Positions 34,475-46,000 of a stretch of 64,000 bases of DNA are shown piece after piece. The translations under genes and the position numbers were made by a program. The stretch comes from Zygnema cylindricum. Lineage: Eukaryota > Streptophyta > Zygnematophyceae > Zygnematales > Zygnemataceae. The DNA lies in the NCBI GenBank assembly GCA_037447655.1, contig JBBHKE010001261.1:20295-84294 (forward strand), in the 5' to 3' direction. Numbering within the stretch: position 1 is the first letter of the stretch; every line of letters starts with the position of its first letter. Under the pieces are notes generated by a model that worked only from the letters and a program-made list of their open reading frames with translations, was not told the DNA's origin and made no database searches.

Positions 34475-35508
34475 TGCAATTCTGTGTCCTCCATTAGACT
34501 ACAGAATACAGGAAGCCTCTAGATAGTATTTAACTAACCCACTTCAAGCCAAAACCACTGCTGTCAAAGAAGGCAATCTGACAATTTGACTGCACCCTTG
34601 TGTAGCCTGGACTCCCCTGAGTCCGTAGAAAAAAGAATCACTGAAAAAGGCCAACCAGGCGATTAGTTATGAGGCAGTAAAAATGCCAATTTGTACAAAC
34701 TCTCAAAGGGAGAGGTGACCACCTACCAAAATTTTCTAAGTCCTGATTCTCTCTAATAACTCCTATCTACTGAAGTACGGACCAATCAGATTACTGTATC
34801 GTACACAAAAGTACTACTGCCGATGTACCTTTTGTACGGCCTATGTACGACAAGGCTATTAAATGGACGCGTGTCCGCTTTTCACTCGTCCGTACGTTCC
34901 TCGGAATTCCTATGACCGAATGTCATCTCTCCACGTGGCTCCAGGTCATGCCACGTCACAAAACGCCAAAGTGACCACTCCGGGATTTCGGCGATGATGT
35001 GCGCCGTTGGATTTTATGCGAAACGCAATCTTAGCCGTAATAAATACTTGTGCGATATTTGTTCCGATGTCGAAATAAAATGCGCGGTATCCGTTTTGAA
35101 TTAGCGTCGTACGACGTACTATATAAAACTGAATCTATGTGCGTCGTACACAGTTCCAGTTAAATGGATTTAATTCTCCCTAACTAAATATATATCTATC
35201 ACATACCATAGCATTTAGCATTGGTCCTAGTCTATTAGGATAAAGCTGACCGCTACCGGTCAACTTGACGAACCGTAGGTACCGGGATCAAATCTCTGGT
35301 CCGTCAAGGATATTTTTAGTAACCTACTAAAAATAGCTGTCTGTTGAACTAAAGGCAGCCATGGATCAACCTCTCTCTCTTACCTTCAGTGACTACAACA
35401 AGTATGGAAGCTAGAGAGCGGAGGTGGATGCAGGCTGTCCGTCCTTTTTCCTTTTATAAAAACATATTTAAACCTAGAAAATACTATAAAAATCTATAAA
35501 TTTCAACA
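34475..35508 (-). repeat. Copia C 3' LTR
   Basis: 1034 bp; in element orientation starts TGTTGAAAT and ends GAATTGCA. The polypurine tract AAATAAGGGGAG lies at 35509-35520. Antisense tRNA-like module at about 35236-35310. Confidence 0.9.
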
Positions 35509-35521
35509 CTCCCCTTATTTT

Positions 35522-36590
35522 CTAGTCTAATTTTAATTTTTCTTTCAACCCACATTTTTCCCGACAATATTTTAGTTTAGGAGAGGGCACAGGTTTGGTC
35601 ATCATGTCAGCCACCATTTCTTCATCAGGTCTATACACAAGATTTAAAATTTTGTTTTCAACTTTTTCTCTTACGAAGCTTAATCTTATGTCCATATGTT
35701 TTGCTTTGAAATGATGTTTTGGATTGGCTGCGATTGCGATTGCAGCTTGATTATCGCAAAAGATTTCATGCACTCCCTCCTTCATATATCCCAGTTCTTG
35801 CAATAATGACTTCACCCACATTAGTTCTTTCACAGCAGAACAAGACGCCATATACTCAGCCTCCATAGTAGACTGAGCAACCACCTTTTGTTGCTTACTG
35901 CTCCAACAGCAAGCACCTTCCCCAACATACAACACATACCCAGAAGTGCATCGTCTCATAGGTGCGTCCCCATAACTGGCATCACTCCAAGTAGTGATGT
36001 CAGTGTGCTCCCCTCCCAAATGCAACCATAACTCTCTAGTTCCCACCAGATATCTCATGACTCTCTTGGCTGCCTCCCAATCCCTCTTCCTAAGATCATT
36101 AAGACTCCTACTGAGTACACCAACTGCCGCCGCTATGTCCGGCCTGGTACAGTTCATAAAATAGATTAAGCTTCCTACGACCTGTCTATAAGGGATAGAC
36201 TTCATGAACTCTCTCTCCTCTGGACTCATCTGATCGTCTAAGATCATCACTCCTCCTTCTACACTCCCATCACTTCCTTTTTTCAAGTCCATGGGAGTGG
36301 TACAACTGTTAGCATTTTCCATCTGGAATTTCTCAAGCATATTACCTATTGCTTCTTTCTGAGTAAGTCTGATAATCTTCTTCCCCCTATCTCTCTCCAT
36401 TTGGATCCCCAAAATATATTTTGCCTCCCCTAAATCCTTCATATCAAATCTGCCCCTAAGATCTTTCTTTAGCCTATTGATATTCTCTAAAGACTTACTT
36501 AACACAAGCAGATCATCCACATAAATTGCAATAAAAATGACACCATTCTCATCTTCAAACATATAGATAGAATGGTCAGAGCTGATCCGG
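35522..36590 (-). pseudogene. Copia C pol 3' part (end of reverse transcriptase, RNase H)
   Basis: Open frame continuing from the palm motif region: SSDHSIYMFEDENG, then YVDDLLVLSKS, and RNase H motifs WSDASYGD, STMEAEYMA, FCDNQAA and KHMDIRL, ending at a stop just before the polypurine tract. This half is undamaged. Because element D inserted upstream in the same orientation, its LTR supplies an ATG and an open frame (from 36811) that reads through the ATGTA duplication into this segment, giving a 429-codon chimeric frame that lacks the first half of reverse transcriptase. Confidence 0.9.
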
Positions 36591-36595
36591 ATGTA

Positions 36596-37644
36596 TGAAA
36601 CTCTGAGACCTCCATAGGTCCTCAGAGTGGACAGCTTCCAAGAAGCCTCTAGGATAATCCTGACCCCTTTGTGTTTAAGCAAAAATAACTGCCACCCTGG
36701 CAGACAAAAACTCTGACCAACTTCACCCCTGTGAAGACAAGACTCCCCTGAGTCGATAGCAAAAAGAATCTCTGAATTTGCTCCCCTGAGCAGTAAGTTA
36801 TGGAGGGTCAAAGTTGACCTTTTGTACAGAAGCTCTCTGGGAGAGAGGGTCCTATCTTCTAATTTTTCTAAGTCCTATCTCTCTCACAGACTCTATCTAC
36901 TGATGTACGGAACCAATCAGAATTGAGTTCCGTACGCAAAAGTACAGCTGCCGGTGTACTTTATGTACGGATATTGTACGACATGGCCAAAATGTCGACA
37001 CATGTCAAATCCGGATTCGGTGTCATAATCTCCGGGGTTTCCACAATCCAACGGAATTTTGCCACGCGTCATCCGATGTGGCGATGGCCACAAACCGCCG
37101 AAATCTTCCTCCGCGATCTCGGCGCTAATCCCGGCCGTCCGATTAAATTCGGCTTTAATCGTAGCCGTAATAAATACATGCGCGGTATTTGTTTCATTTA
37201 CGAAACAAATGCGCGGTACTGATTTATGTCCGTACCGTAAGTTGTACATTACATATTACTGGATCTATGTATCCCGTAATTAATTCTAGTTCAATGGTTT
37301 ATCGCTTGTATACATGTTTAAATAATTATCAAACTATATGCTAGGTAACAGTACCGCTAGATGAAACGGCTAAGGCTACCGGCTACTTCCTATCTCCCGG
37401 CCGGCAGGTTCAAGGATCAAATCCTGCCGCCGGCATATACATTTTAATTAAATATATAAACCCTAATATAAAATTCCCGTAAACCTCAGGATAGCCAAGG
37501 TAGCCATGGCTCTAGCTTCCTCTCCAATTTCTCAGTGACTGCGACAAGTTTGAGAGTTGGAGAGAGAAGTTAGAGATAGACTGCCTCGACTTCTATATTT
37601 CTTTTCAGACCTAGAAAATACTAATAAAACCATTAGTTTCTACA
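36596..37644 (-). repeat. Copia D 3' LTR
   Basis: 1049 bp, TGTAGAAAC at the start and GAGTTTCA at the end in element orientation. Same family as element A LTRs. Antisense tRNA-like module at about 37350-37435. Confidence 0.92.
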
Positions 37645-37657
37645 CTCCCCTTATTTT

Positions 37658-40600
37658 CTAGTCAATCTTTAATTTCAGACCACACTTCTCCCTGCAAAAA
37701 ATTAGTTTAGGGGAAGGCACAGGTTTGGTCATCATATCTGCTACCATCTCACTATCTGGTCTGTACTCTAAACTGATTATTTTGTTTTCTACTTTCTCTC
37801 TAACAAAGCTGAGTCTGATGTCCATGTGTTTGGCTTTAAAATGGTGTTTAGGATTGGCAGAAATAGCGATTGTTGCCTGATTATCACAAAATATTTTCTG
37901 CACTCCACTCTTAAGGTGACCAAGCTCACCAAGCAAAGACTTGACCCACATCAATTCTTTTACAGCAGAGCAAGAGGCCATATACTCAGCCTCCATGGTG
38001 GACTGAGCAATAACCTTTTGCTGTTTGCTACTCCAACAGCAAGCCCCATCACCCACATATAATACATATCCAGAAGTACATCTCCTCATCGGAGCATCAC
38101 CATAACTGGCATCACTCCAAGTAGTGATGTCAGTATTCTCCCCACCCAAATGCAACCATAGATCTCTAGTTCCTACCAAGTATCTAAGGACTCTCTTAGC
38201 TGCCTCCCAATCCTTCTTAGTGGGAGCATTTAGACTTCTACTCAGCACTCCTACAGCTGCAGCTAAATCCGGCCGGGTACAATTCATAAAATAGATTAGA
38301 CTTCCCACTACTTGCCTGTAAGGAATAGTCTGCATGAACTTCTGTTCTTCAGGAGATAATTCCTCGTCTAAGACTATGACTCCTTCTTCCTCACTCCCCT
38401 CACTTCCCTTCTTCAATTCCATTGGAGTTGTGCAACTATTAGCTTTATCCATTTGAAATTTTTCAAGCATGTTTCCTATTGCTTCCTTTTGAGTCAATCT
38501 TATAATTTTCCTTTTTCGGTCTCTCTCTACTTGAATTCCCAAAATATATTTTGCTTCCCCCATATCCTTCATTTCAAATCTCCCCTTAAGATCGGTTTTC
38601 AGTTTATTAATTTTTTCCATTGATTTACTTAAAACAAGCAAATCATCAACATAAATTGCAATAAATATAAAACCTTCCTCATCTTCGAAAACATAGATTG
38701 AGTGATCTGAGCTGATCCGAATATATCCTAGACCGGTAAGAAACTCATCAAGCTTCTTATTCCACTGTCGGGGCGCCTGTTTCAAACCATAAAGAGATTT
38801 AATCAGCCGGCATACCTTACTCTCCTCTCCTTCTTCCACAAACCCTTCGGGTTGTCGCATGAAGATCTCCTCTTCTAATTCTCCATGCAAAAAGGCTGTT
38901 TTGATGTCCATCTGGTGCACTTCCATGTCTTCCGCCGCTGCTAAACTGAGAAGTATGCGGACGGAGGGAAATCTGACCACCGGGGCAAAGGTTTCCTCGT
39001 AGTCAATTCCTTCCTTTTGTGTAAATCCCTTTGCCACTAATCTGGCCTTGTAGCGCTCGATTGTGTTATCTGGGTTCAGTTTCAGTTTGAAAACCCACTT
39101 ACAACCGATTGGTTTTCGGTTAGGTGGACAGTCCACCAGCTCCCAAGTATCGGCTGCCATGATTGAAGCCATCTCCTCATTGATGGCTGTCTTCCACCGG
39201 TTTCTTTCTGGACAAGTCATCGCCTCTCGATAAGTTTGAGGTTCATCTTGATGAGATAGTTTAGTTACCTTGTTATTAACCTGTTTTTCTTGCAGTCTTT
39301 TGCTACTTCTCCTCCCTCCCTCAAAATCTGAGGCCGGAATAGATGGTTCTCGTGGATTCTTTCGAACAAACTCGGCTTCTCCCCTATCCCTTGATTCCGA
39401 ATCAATTTCCACCACGTCTTCCGCTTCGAGTAGAGTCGTCACTGGAGTTTCCACAGCCGAGTCCTTTTCGGTCTGATTTGTTCCTGCAAGAATGTCATCG
39501 TCTCTAAAACCTGGATAGTTAGGAAGCTCAAAGTCACCAGAATTTTCTGACTCAAATCTGATTTTTACTGACTTTGTATATTTGAAGGGATCCACAGACT
39601 TTCCTTCATCCATAACTACTAGATGCTTTACTAAGATTATATCTTCTCTTTTTAGATCATAAACTCTATATCCTTTAACATCCTCATCATATCCTAATAA
39701 GTATCCCGGTTTTCCTTTAGGATCTAGCTTCCAATTGGACCGATCAGTATCTAGACTGAATACTTGACTGCCGAAAACCTTTAAATGAGATAAGTCTGGT
39801 TTCCGGCCTGTCCATCTCTCATAAGGTGTTTGATCTTTTATAGCTGAAGTAAGAACTCTATTTTTGAGGTAATTAGCACAGTTCATTGCTTCTGCCCAAA
39901 ACCTTTTTCCTATCTTCTTATCCGACAACATACTTCTAGCACTATCACTTAGTGTTCTATTTAACCTTTCAGCTACCCCATTCTGTTCAGGATTTTCTGG
40001 CACTGTCTTTTGATGTTGAACCCCATCTTCCCTCAAAAAATCCTCAAACTGGTTAGAAGTATACTCTCCACCATTGTCACTCCTTACTCTCTTGATTGGA
40101 GTTTCATGGAGTTTTTCGCTCCATGCTTTATATTGTCTAAAACAGTCCTCAGCTTCTGACTTGTTTTTCAAAAAATATACTCGGGAATACCGAGACCAAT
40201 CATCAGTTATAGTCATCATAAATCTCTTCCCCCCCGGTGAGGGCACTCTAGCCGGTCCCCAAATATCTGTGTGTACTAGATCTAGAAGTTTTTCTCCCTT
40301 GTAGGTGGCTGTTTTTGGAAAGGGTAATCTGTGTGCTTTACCTTGAGCACACCCACTACAATCACTTATATCATCACTCTCACTGAACTGAATCCCTTCC
40401 ACCACTCCCATCTTTTTCATCTCTCTTAACTTATCTAGATTCACATGCCCAAGCCTCTTATGCCACATCATAATATCATGAACACCAGCATAATAAAGTT
40501 TCTTCGTTTCATTACTTAAGATCAGCCTAAACATCCCATGGCTACCTTTCTCAGCAATGAAATAGACATCCTCCTCAAAACTAGCAGTAAAGACTCCTTC

Positions 40601-42016
40601 CCTAGTGCTAGTGAAAAAACCCTTATCATCTAATACTGATGTAGAGATAAGGTTTTTGTTCAGCTCCGGAATAAACAATACATCGGAGAATGTTAATATG
40701 GATGTCTTTCCTTCAACTAACACTTTCAGATCTACCGATCCTACAAGAGTAGTGGTGACTATCCTCCCATCCCCGTACTCTATTTCTACGGTGGGAATCT
40801 TTCTTATCTTAGTGAACAGGTGTCTATCCTTACACATGTGCATTGAGGCACCTGAATCTATAATCCAGCCTGCTTCACCTTTCAATCCACCGTAAGCACA
40901 TTTCTGCCTTCGTGGAATTTCAACCTCAGTTTTCGCCTCCAACTCCTCATCCAAAAGGAGCTCATCGTTCTCGTCCTCGGATTCCGCCTCAAGTACCTGT
41001 GTGACAAGGGCCTTTTTCTTTCCTCTCGGGGTACCACCGGTCTGCCCCTCCTTTAACCGAAGCTCGGTTAGCTTGGTGCACTCTGCCATATAGTGCCCAG
41101 GTTTCTTACAAAAATGACATAAACCTTTGGGAGCCCTTGGTTCGAACTCGTCAACCTGTTTTTCCCGCTCCCTACCCCCATAGTTTCTGACTGGTTTCCG
41201 GGAATCCTTGTTCCTCCAATCGGTCGCTGTTGCCAAGGCTTGGCCACTCTTTCCTCCCCTTCGGATCTCAATCGTATTCTCTCGAACGAGAATCATCCCT
41301 ACCACTGAGTTCCATATCCACCTTGAGTCCGGCAAGTCCTGCACACGGTTGACTATGTTCTCGAACTCATCAGGTAACTTCATTAGTAAACAGTTAACTT
41401 TTTCTTTTTCACTAAAAACTTTACCCGCACTCTCTAGCTCCATGAAGAGTGTAGCAAGCTCATTGCAAAAATCCAACATATTTCCCCCTTTGTATACATA
41501 CTCCTTAACTTTCTGATCAGCCAACTGTTGTTGCTGAATCGTACCACTTCGGTACATCTCTATGAGAGCCATCCAAAGATCGGATGCCCTCTCTACCTGC
41601 AAATGAGGACATGCAAGTCCTTGAGTGAGATGGCGTAGGATGAAGTGCTTTGCCGCCATATTGTTGAAGTCCCAGGTTTCAGTATCATTCTCCTCGTTCC
41701 TCGGAATAGGTGACATGAATGCTAAACCAGTTGCTATTGGTGTGGTCGCCTCCTTCTCCTTTCCTTTGTCCACCACCTCTCCTTCCTTTGTTTCCTCCGT
41801 TGAAGGTGAATCCTCTTTCCTGGTGAATCTGCTTCCTTTAAACCCTGGAGGAATTCCAAGACTTGATGGACGCCCCAATCGTCCACTCACTATCCCCCAA
41901 AACCTTTTTTCGCATAGAGCTCCTATCATCATACTTTCCCAGTATATGAAGCCAGTTCCATTAAATATTGGCACCCTAGAGGGTGGGCCCATAACCTGAA
42001 ACTCTGAGACCTCCAT
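37658..42016 (-). CDS. Copia D Gag-Pol polyprotein (intact)
   Basis: 1452 codons in one frame; the start ATG (42016) lies 20 nt inside the 5' LTR. Gag occupies about residues 1-330, with zinc knuckle CHFCKKPGHYMAEC at 300-313. Protease has DSGA at 387-390. The integrase zinc motif uses H519, H524, C553 and C556, and its catalytic triad is D584, D647, E683 with the D-35-E spacing. Reverse transcriptase starts near 950, with YVDD at 1122-1125. RNase H has D1302 (SDAS), E1342 or E1344 (MEAEY), D1378 and D1399. The order protease-integrase-reverse transcriptase-RNase H defines Ty1/copia. No Gag-Pol frameshift site separates the two, so differential expression would need another mechanism. No damaged catalytic motif is visible, so it may be autonomous. 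Confidence 0.96.
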   Translation of the reverse strand: MEVSEFQVMGPPSRVPIFNGTGFIYWESMMIGALCEKRFWGIVSGRLGRPSSLGIPPGFKGSRFTRKEDSPSTEETKEGEVVDKGKEKEATTPIATGLAFMSPIPRNEENDTETWDFNNMAAKHFILRHLTQGLACPHLQVERASDLWMALIEMYRSGTIQQQQLADQKVKEYVYKGGNMLDFCNELATLFMELESAGKVFSEKEKVNCLLMKLPDEFENIVNRVQDLPDSRWIWNSVVGMILVRENTIEIRRGGKSGQALATATDWRNKDSRKPVRNYGGREREKQVDEFEPRAPKGLCHFCKKPGHYMAECTKLTELRLKEGQTGGTPRGKKKALVTQVLEAESEDENDELLLDEELEAKTEVEIPRRQKCAYGGLKGEAGWIIDSGASMHMCKDRHLFTKIRKIPTVEIEYGDGRIVTTTLVGSVDLKVLVEGKTSILTFSDVLFIPELNKNLISTSVLDDKGFFTSTREGVFTASFEEDVYFIAEKGSHGMFRLILSNETKKLYYAGVHDIMMWHKRLGHVNLDKLREMKKMGVVEGIQFSESDDISDCSGCAQGKAHRLPFPKTATYKGEKLLDLVHTDIWGPARVPSPGGKRFMMTITDDWSRYSRVYFLKNKSEAEDCFRQYKAWSEKLHETPIKRVRSDNGGEYTSNQFEDFLREDGVQHQKTVPENPEQNGVAERLNRTLSDSARSMLSDKKIGKRFWAEAMNCANYLKNRVLTSAIKDQTPYERWTGRKPDLSHLKVFGSQVFSLDTDRSNWKLDPKGKPGYLLGYDEDVKGYRVYDLKREDIILVKHLVVMDEGKSVDPFKYTKSVKIRFESENSGDFELPNYPGFRDDDILAGTNQTEKDSAVETPVTTLLEAEDVVEIDSESRDRGEAEFVRKNPREPSIPASDFEGGRRSSKRLQEKQVNNKVTKLSHQDEPQTYREAMTCPERNRWKTAINEEMASIMAADTWELVDCPPNRKPIGCKWVFKLKLNPDNTIERYKARLVAKGFTQKEGIDYEETFAPVVRFPSVRILLSLAAAEDMEVHQMDIKTAFLHGELEEEIFMRQPEGFVEEGEESKVCRLIKSLYGLKQAPRQWNKKLDEFLTGLGYIRISSDHSIYVFEDEEGFIFIAIYVDDLLVLSKSMEKINKLKTDLKGRFEMKDMGEAKYILGIQVERDRKRKIIRLTQKEAIGNMLEKFQMDKANSCTTPMELKKGSEGSEEEGVIVLDEELSPEEQKFMQTIPYRQVVGSLIYFMNCTRPDLAAAVGVLSRSLNAPTKKDWEAAKRVLRYLVGTRDLWLHLGGENTDITTWSDASYGDAPMRRCTSGYVLYVGDGACCWSSKQQKVIAQSTMEAEYMASCSAVKELMWVKSLLGELGHLKSGVQKIFCDNQATIAISANPKHHFKAKHMDIRLSFVREKVENKIISLEYRPDSEMVADMMTKPVPSPKLIFCREKCGLKLKID

Positions 42017-43044
42017 AGGTCCTCAGAGTGGACAGCTTCCAAGAAGCCTCTAGGATAATCCTGACCCCTTTGTGTTTAAGCAAAAATAACTGCCACCCTG
42101 GCAGACAAAAACTCTGACCAACTTCACCCCTGTGAAGACAAGACTCCCCTGAGTCGATAGCAAAAAGAATCTCTGAATTTGCTCCCCTGAGCAGTAAGTT
42201 ATGGAGGGTCAAAGTTGACCTTTTGTACAGAAGCTCTCTAGGAGAGAGGGTCCTATCTTCTAATTTTTCTAAGTCCTATCTCTCTCACAGACTCTATCTA
42301 CTGATGTACGGAACCAATCAGAATTGAGTTCCGTACGCAAAAGTACAGCTGCCGGTGTACTTTATGTACGGATATTGTACGACATGGCCAAAATGTCGAC
42401 ACATGTCAAATCCGGATTCGGTGTCATAATCTCCGGAGTTTCCACAATCCAACGGAATTTTGCCACGCGTCATCCGATGTGGCGATGGCCACAAACCGCC
42501 GAAATCTTCCTCCGCGATCTCGGCGCTAATCCCGGCCGTCCGATTAAATTCGGCTTTAATCGTAGCCGTAATAAATACATGCGCGGTATTTGTTTCATTT
42601 ACGAAACAAATGCGCGGTACTGATTTATGTCCGTACCGTAAGTTGTACATTACATATTACTGGATCTATGTATCCCGTAATTAATTCTAGTTCAATGGTT
42701 TATCGCTTGTATACATGTTTAAATAATTATCAAACTATATGCTAGGTAACAGTACCGCTAGATGAAACGGCTAAGGCTACCGGCTACTCTTATCTCCCGG
42801 CCGGCAGGTTCAAGGATCAAATCCTGCCGCCGGCATATACATTTTAATTAAATATATAAACCCTAATATAAAATTCCCGTAAACCTCAGGATAGCCAAGG
42901 TAGCCATGGCTCTAGCTTCCTCTCCAATTTCTCAGTGACTGCGACAAGTTTGAGAGTTGGAGAGAGAAGTTAGAGATAGACTGCCTCGACTTCTATATTT
43001 CTTTTCAGACCTAGAAAATACTAATAAAACCATTAGTTTCTACA
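41997..43044 (-). repeat. Copia D 5' LTR
   Basis: 1048 bp. Nearly identical to the 3' copy. It contains GTAC-rich sequence at about 42300-42390, the likely promoter zone, and an antisense tRNA-like module at about 42750-42835. Its outer end abuts the ATGTA duplication and copia C pol sequence. Confidence 0.92.
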
Positions 43045-43049
43045 ATGTA

Positions 43050-46000
43050 TCCCAGATCGGTGAGAAACTCATCTAGTTTCTTATTCCACTGTCGGGGAGC
43101 CTGTTTCAGTCCATATAAGGACTTTATGAGCCTGCACACTTTGCTCTCTTCTCCTTCTTCCACAAACCCCTCGGGTTGCCTCATAAAAATTTCTTCCTCT
43201 AACTCACCATTAAGAGAAGCAGTCTTAATATCCATCTGGTGAATTTCCATGTCTTCCGCTGCGGCCAGACTGAGGAGAATCCTTACTGATGGGAACCGAA
43301 CAACTGGAGCAAAGGTCTCCTCATAGTCAATCCCCTCTTTTTGGGTGAACCCCTTCGCTACCAATCGAGCCTTATACCTCTCAATTGTATTATCTGGGTT
43401 CAGTTTTAGTTTAAATACCCATTTACATCCAATAGGTTTTCTGTCTGGAGGGCAATCCGCTAGTTCCCAAGTATTTGCTTCCATGATAGAAGCCATCTCA
43501 TCATTTATGGCCCTAATCCATCTTTCTTTCTCTAGACTATTCACTGCCTCTAAGTAAGACTGAGGCTCATCTGGGTGAGATAGCTTAGTTACCTTATGGG
43601 CAGCTTGTTTTTCCTGTATCCTTTTGCTGCTCCTCCTTCCTCCCTCAAACTCCGAAGCTGGAATGGATGGAAGTCTTGGATTTCTTCTCACTGTCTCATC
43701 GGCTCCACTGTCCATAAAAACCGTATCTTGTCCCGCTTCTTCCATCTCCTCGAAGTCCATAGGAGTATGTGAGGTTTCCGGTGAGTCTCCTGTATCTTCG
43801 ATCTTCCCTGAATCTGTAATCACAGTTTCACTCATGTCTTTTTCGGGAACGACTGAGTTCTCCTCATTTTCGGACTCAAATCTGATCCTTATCTTTTTTG
43901 TGTATTTGAAGGGGTCAAATGACTTCCCTTCATCCATGACAACTAAGTGTTTGACCAGAATGATATCTTTCTTTGCTAAGTCATAGACTCTATATCCCTT
44001 AACATCCTCATCATATCCCACAAAGTATCCAGGTTTTCCCTTAGCATCTAGTTTCCAGTTTTTCCTATCCGTGTCAAGACTGTAAACTTGGCTACCAAAT
44101 ACTTTAAGGTGTGAGATATCTGGTTTATTTCCAACCCATCTCTCATAAGGTGTCACTCCCTTTACAGCTGAGGTAAGGACTCTATTTTTAATATAGTTTG
44201 CACAGTTCATTGCTTCTGCCCAAAATCTCTTTCCTATTTTCTTGTCTGCCAACATACTGCATGCACTATCTCCTAGTGTTCGATTCAACCTCTCAGCTAC
44301 CCCATTTTGTTCCGGGTTATATGGTACAGTTTTTTGTGCTGCACTCCCTCATCTCTCAAATATTCCTCAAACTCGTTAGAGGTATATTCCCCCCCATTAT
44401 CACTCCTTATCCTTTTAATGGGGGTTTCATGCAACTTCTCACTCCAAGCTTTATATTCTTTGAAGTAAGTTGATGCTTCAGACTTTGTTTTCAGAAAGTA
44501 GACTCTAGAGTATCTAGACCAGTCATCAGTTATTGTCATCATAAACCTCTTTCCTCCAACCGAAGGTACTTTTGCAGGCCCCCAAATATCTGTGTGGACT
44601 AAATCTAATACTTTCTCACCTCTATATGTGGCGGCTTTGGGAAAGGGAAGTCTGTGAGCCTTACCTTGAGCACAACCACTACAATCATCCATCATTTCAT
44701 TATCCCCAAACTCAATGCCATCTACTACCCCAAGTTTTTTCATTTCCCTTAACCTATCAAAATGTACATGCCCCAACCGCTTATGCCAAATCATCACCTT
44801 AGGAACACCAACATAGTAAGCATTCTTCTTTTCATTACTCAAGTTAAGCCTAAACATTCCTTGGCTATCCTTATTTGCTCTGAAGTAAACTTCATCCCCA
44901 TACTTAGCTGTAAAGACTCCCTTTCTAGGGAAGGTATCAAACTCTTTGTCATCTAACACAGACGTAGAGACAAGATTTTTACTCAGCTGAGGAATGTAAA
45001 GTATATCTGAGAATGTAAGTATAGAAGTCTTACCCTCCACTTAGACTTTCAGATCTACTGATCCCACTAGATTTGTAGTAACCACTCTCCCATCCCCAAA
45101 CTCTATCTCTACAGTAGGAATCTTTCTTAGCTTTGTGAAGAGTTCTTTATCACGACACATATGCATGGATGCACCTGAGTCGATGATCCATTGTTCCTGT
45201 GGAGCTTCCCGAATTGCTCCAAGGGCACACTTCTGCCTCCGAAGGATCTCATTCTCCTCCAGATTCTCGTCAAGAAGAAGCTCCCCATCCTCCTCAGATG
45301 ACTCATCCTCGGTTTCTCCTGACACTTTTGTAACCACAAGTGCCTTTTTCTTCCCTCCGGAAGAACCCCCTCCAGGGTTTTCTTCGAGCCTCAGCTCCGA
45401 TAGCTTGACACAATCTGCAATAAAGTGTCCCGACTTTTTGCAATAATGACAAAGACCCTTTGGGGGCCTCTGTCCCCCAGAATTATCTCTTTCCCCTCTA
45501 TAAGGTATCTTCGGGTCCTTCCCCCATCGGTCCCCTCCTGTTGCTAGAGCTTGAATGCTCTTTCCTCCTCTCCTAATCTTCATTGTGTTTTCCTGCACAA
45601 GTATCATCCTGACTACTGTAATCCATTTCCATGAACTATCAGGCATTCTCGTACTCGGTACACTATGTTTTCGAACTCATCTGGTAATTTCATGATATGG
45701 GTGTTAACTTTCATTTTCATTGTACCTGTCCACCCGGCACTTTCCATTTCCATATACAAACAAAAAAGATCCTTACAGTAATCTAACATCTTTCCTCCTT
45801 TGTAAGTGTAACTCAATAGCTTTTGCTCAGCCAACTGGAGCTCCTGAATAGTTCCAGCTCTATAAATCTCCACCACACTCTCCCACAACTCCTCGGCCTT
45901 GTAAATGTGAAGATGAGGAGTGGCCAAACCTTGAGTGAGGTGCCTTAGAATGAAGTTCTTTGCAGCCATGTTTACATCCTCCCACATTTGAGTATCGTTC

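Larger units (their letters stand above)
36596..43044 (-). mobile_element. Ty1/copia element D, structurally complete
   Basis: 6449 bp. LTRs 36596-37644 (3') and 41997-43044 (5') differ at about three positions including a 1-bp indel (about 99.7% identical). Perfect ATGTA duplications flank it. A polypurine tract, AAAATAAGGGGAG, follows the stop codon. The single long frame (37658-42016) is uninterrupted and carries all copia domains. This is the youngest insertion in the window and the best candidate for a recently active copy. Confidence 0.97.

Noticed and set aside
34475-35508. Solo LTR interpretation for the left end of the nest
   Set aside because: It is followed by the polypurine tract and pol sequence, and its outer duplication CCTCT pairs with that at 47338-47342, so it is the 3' LTR of element C.
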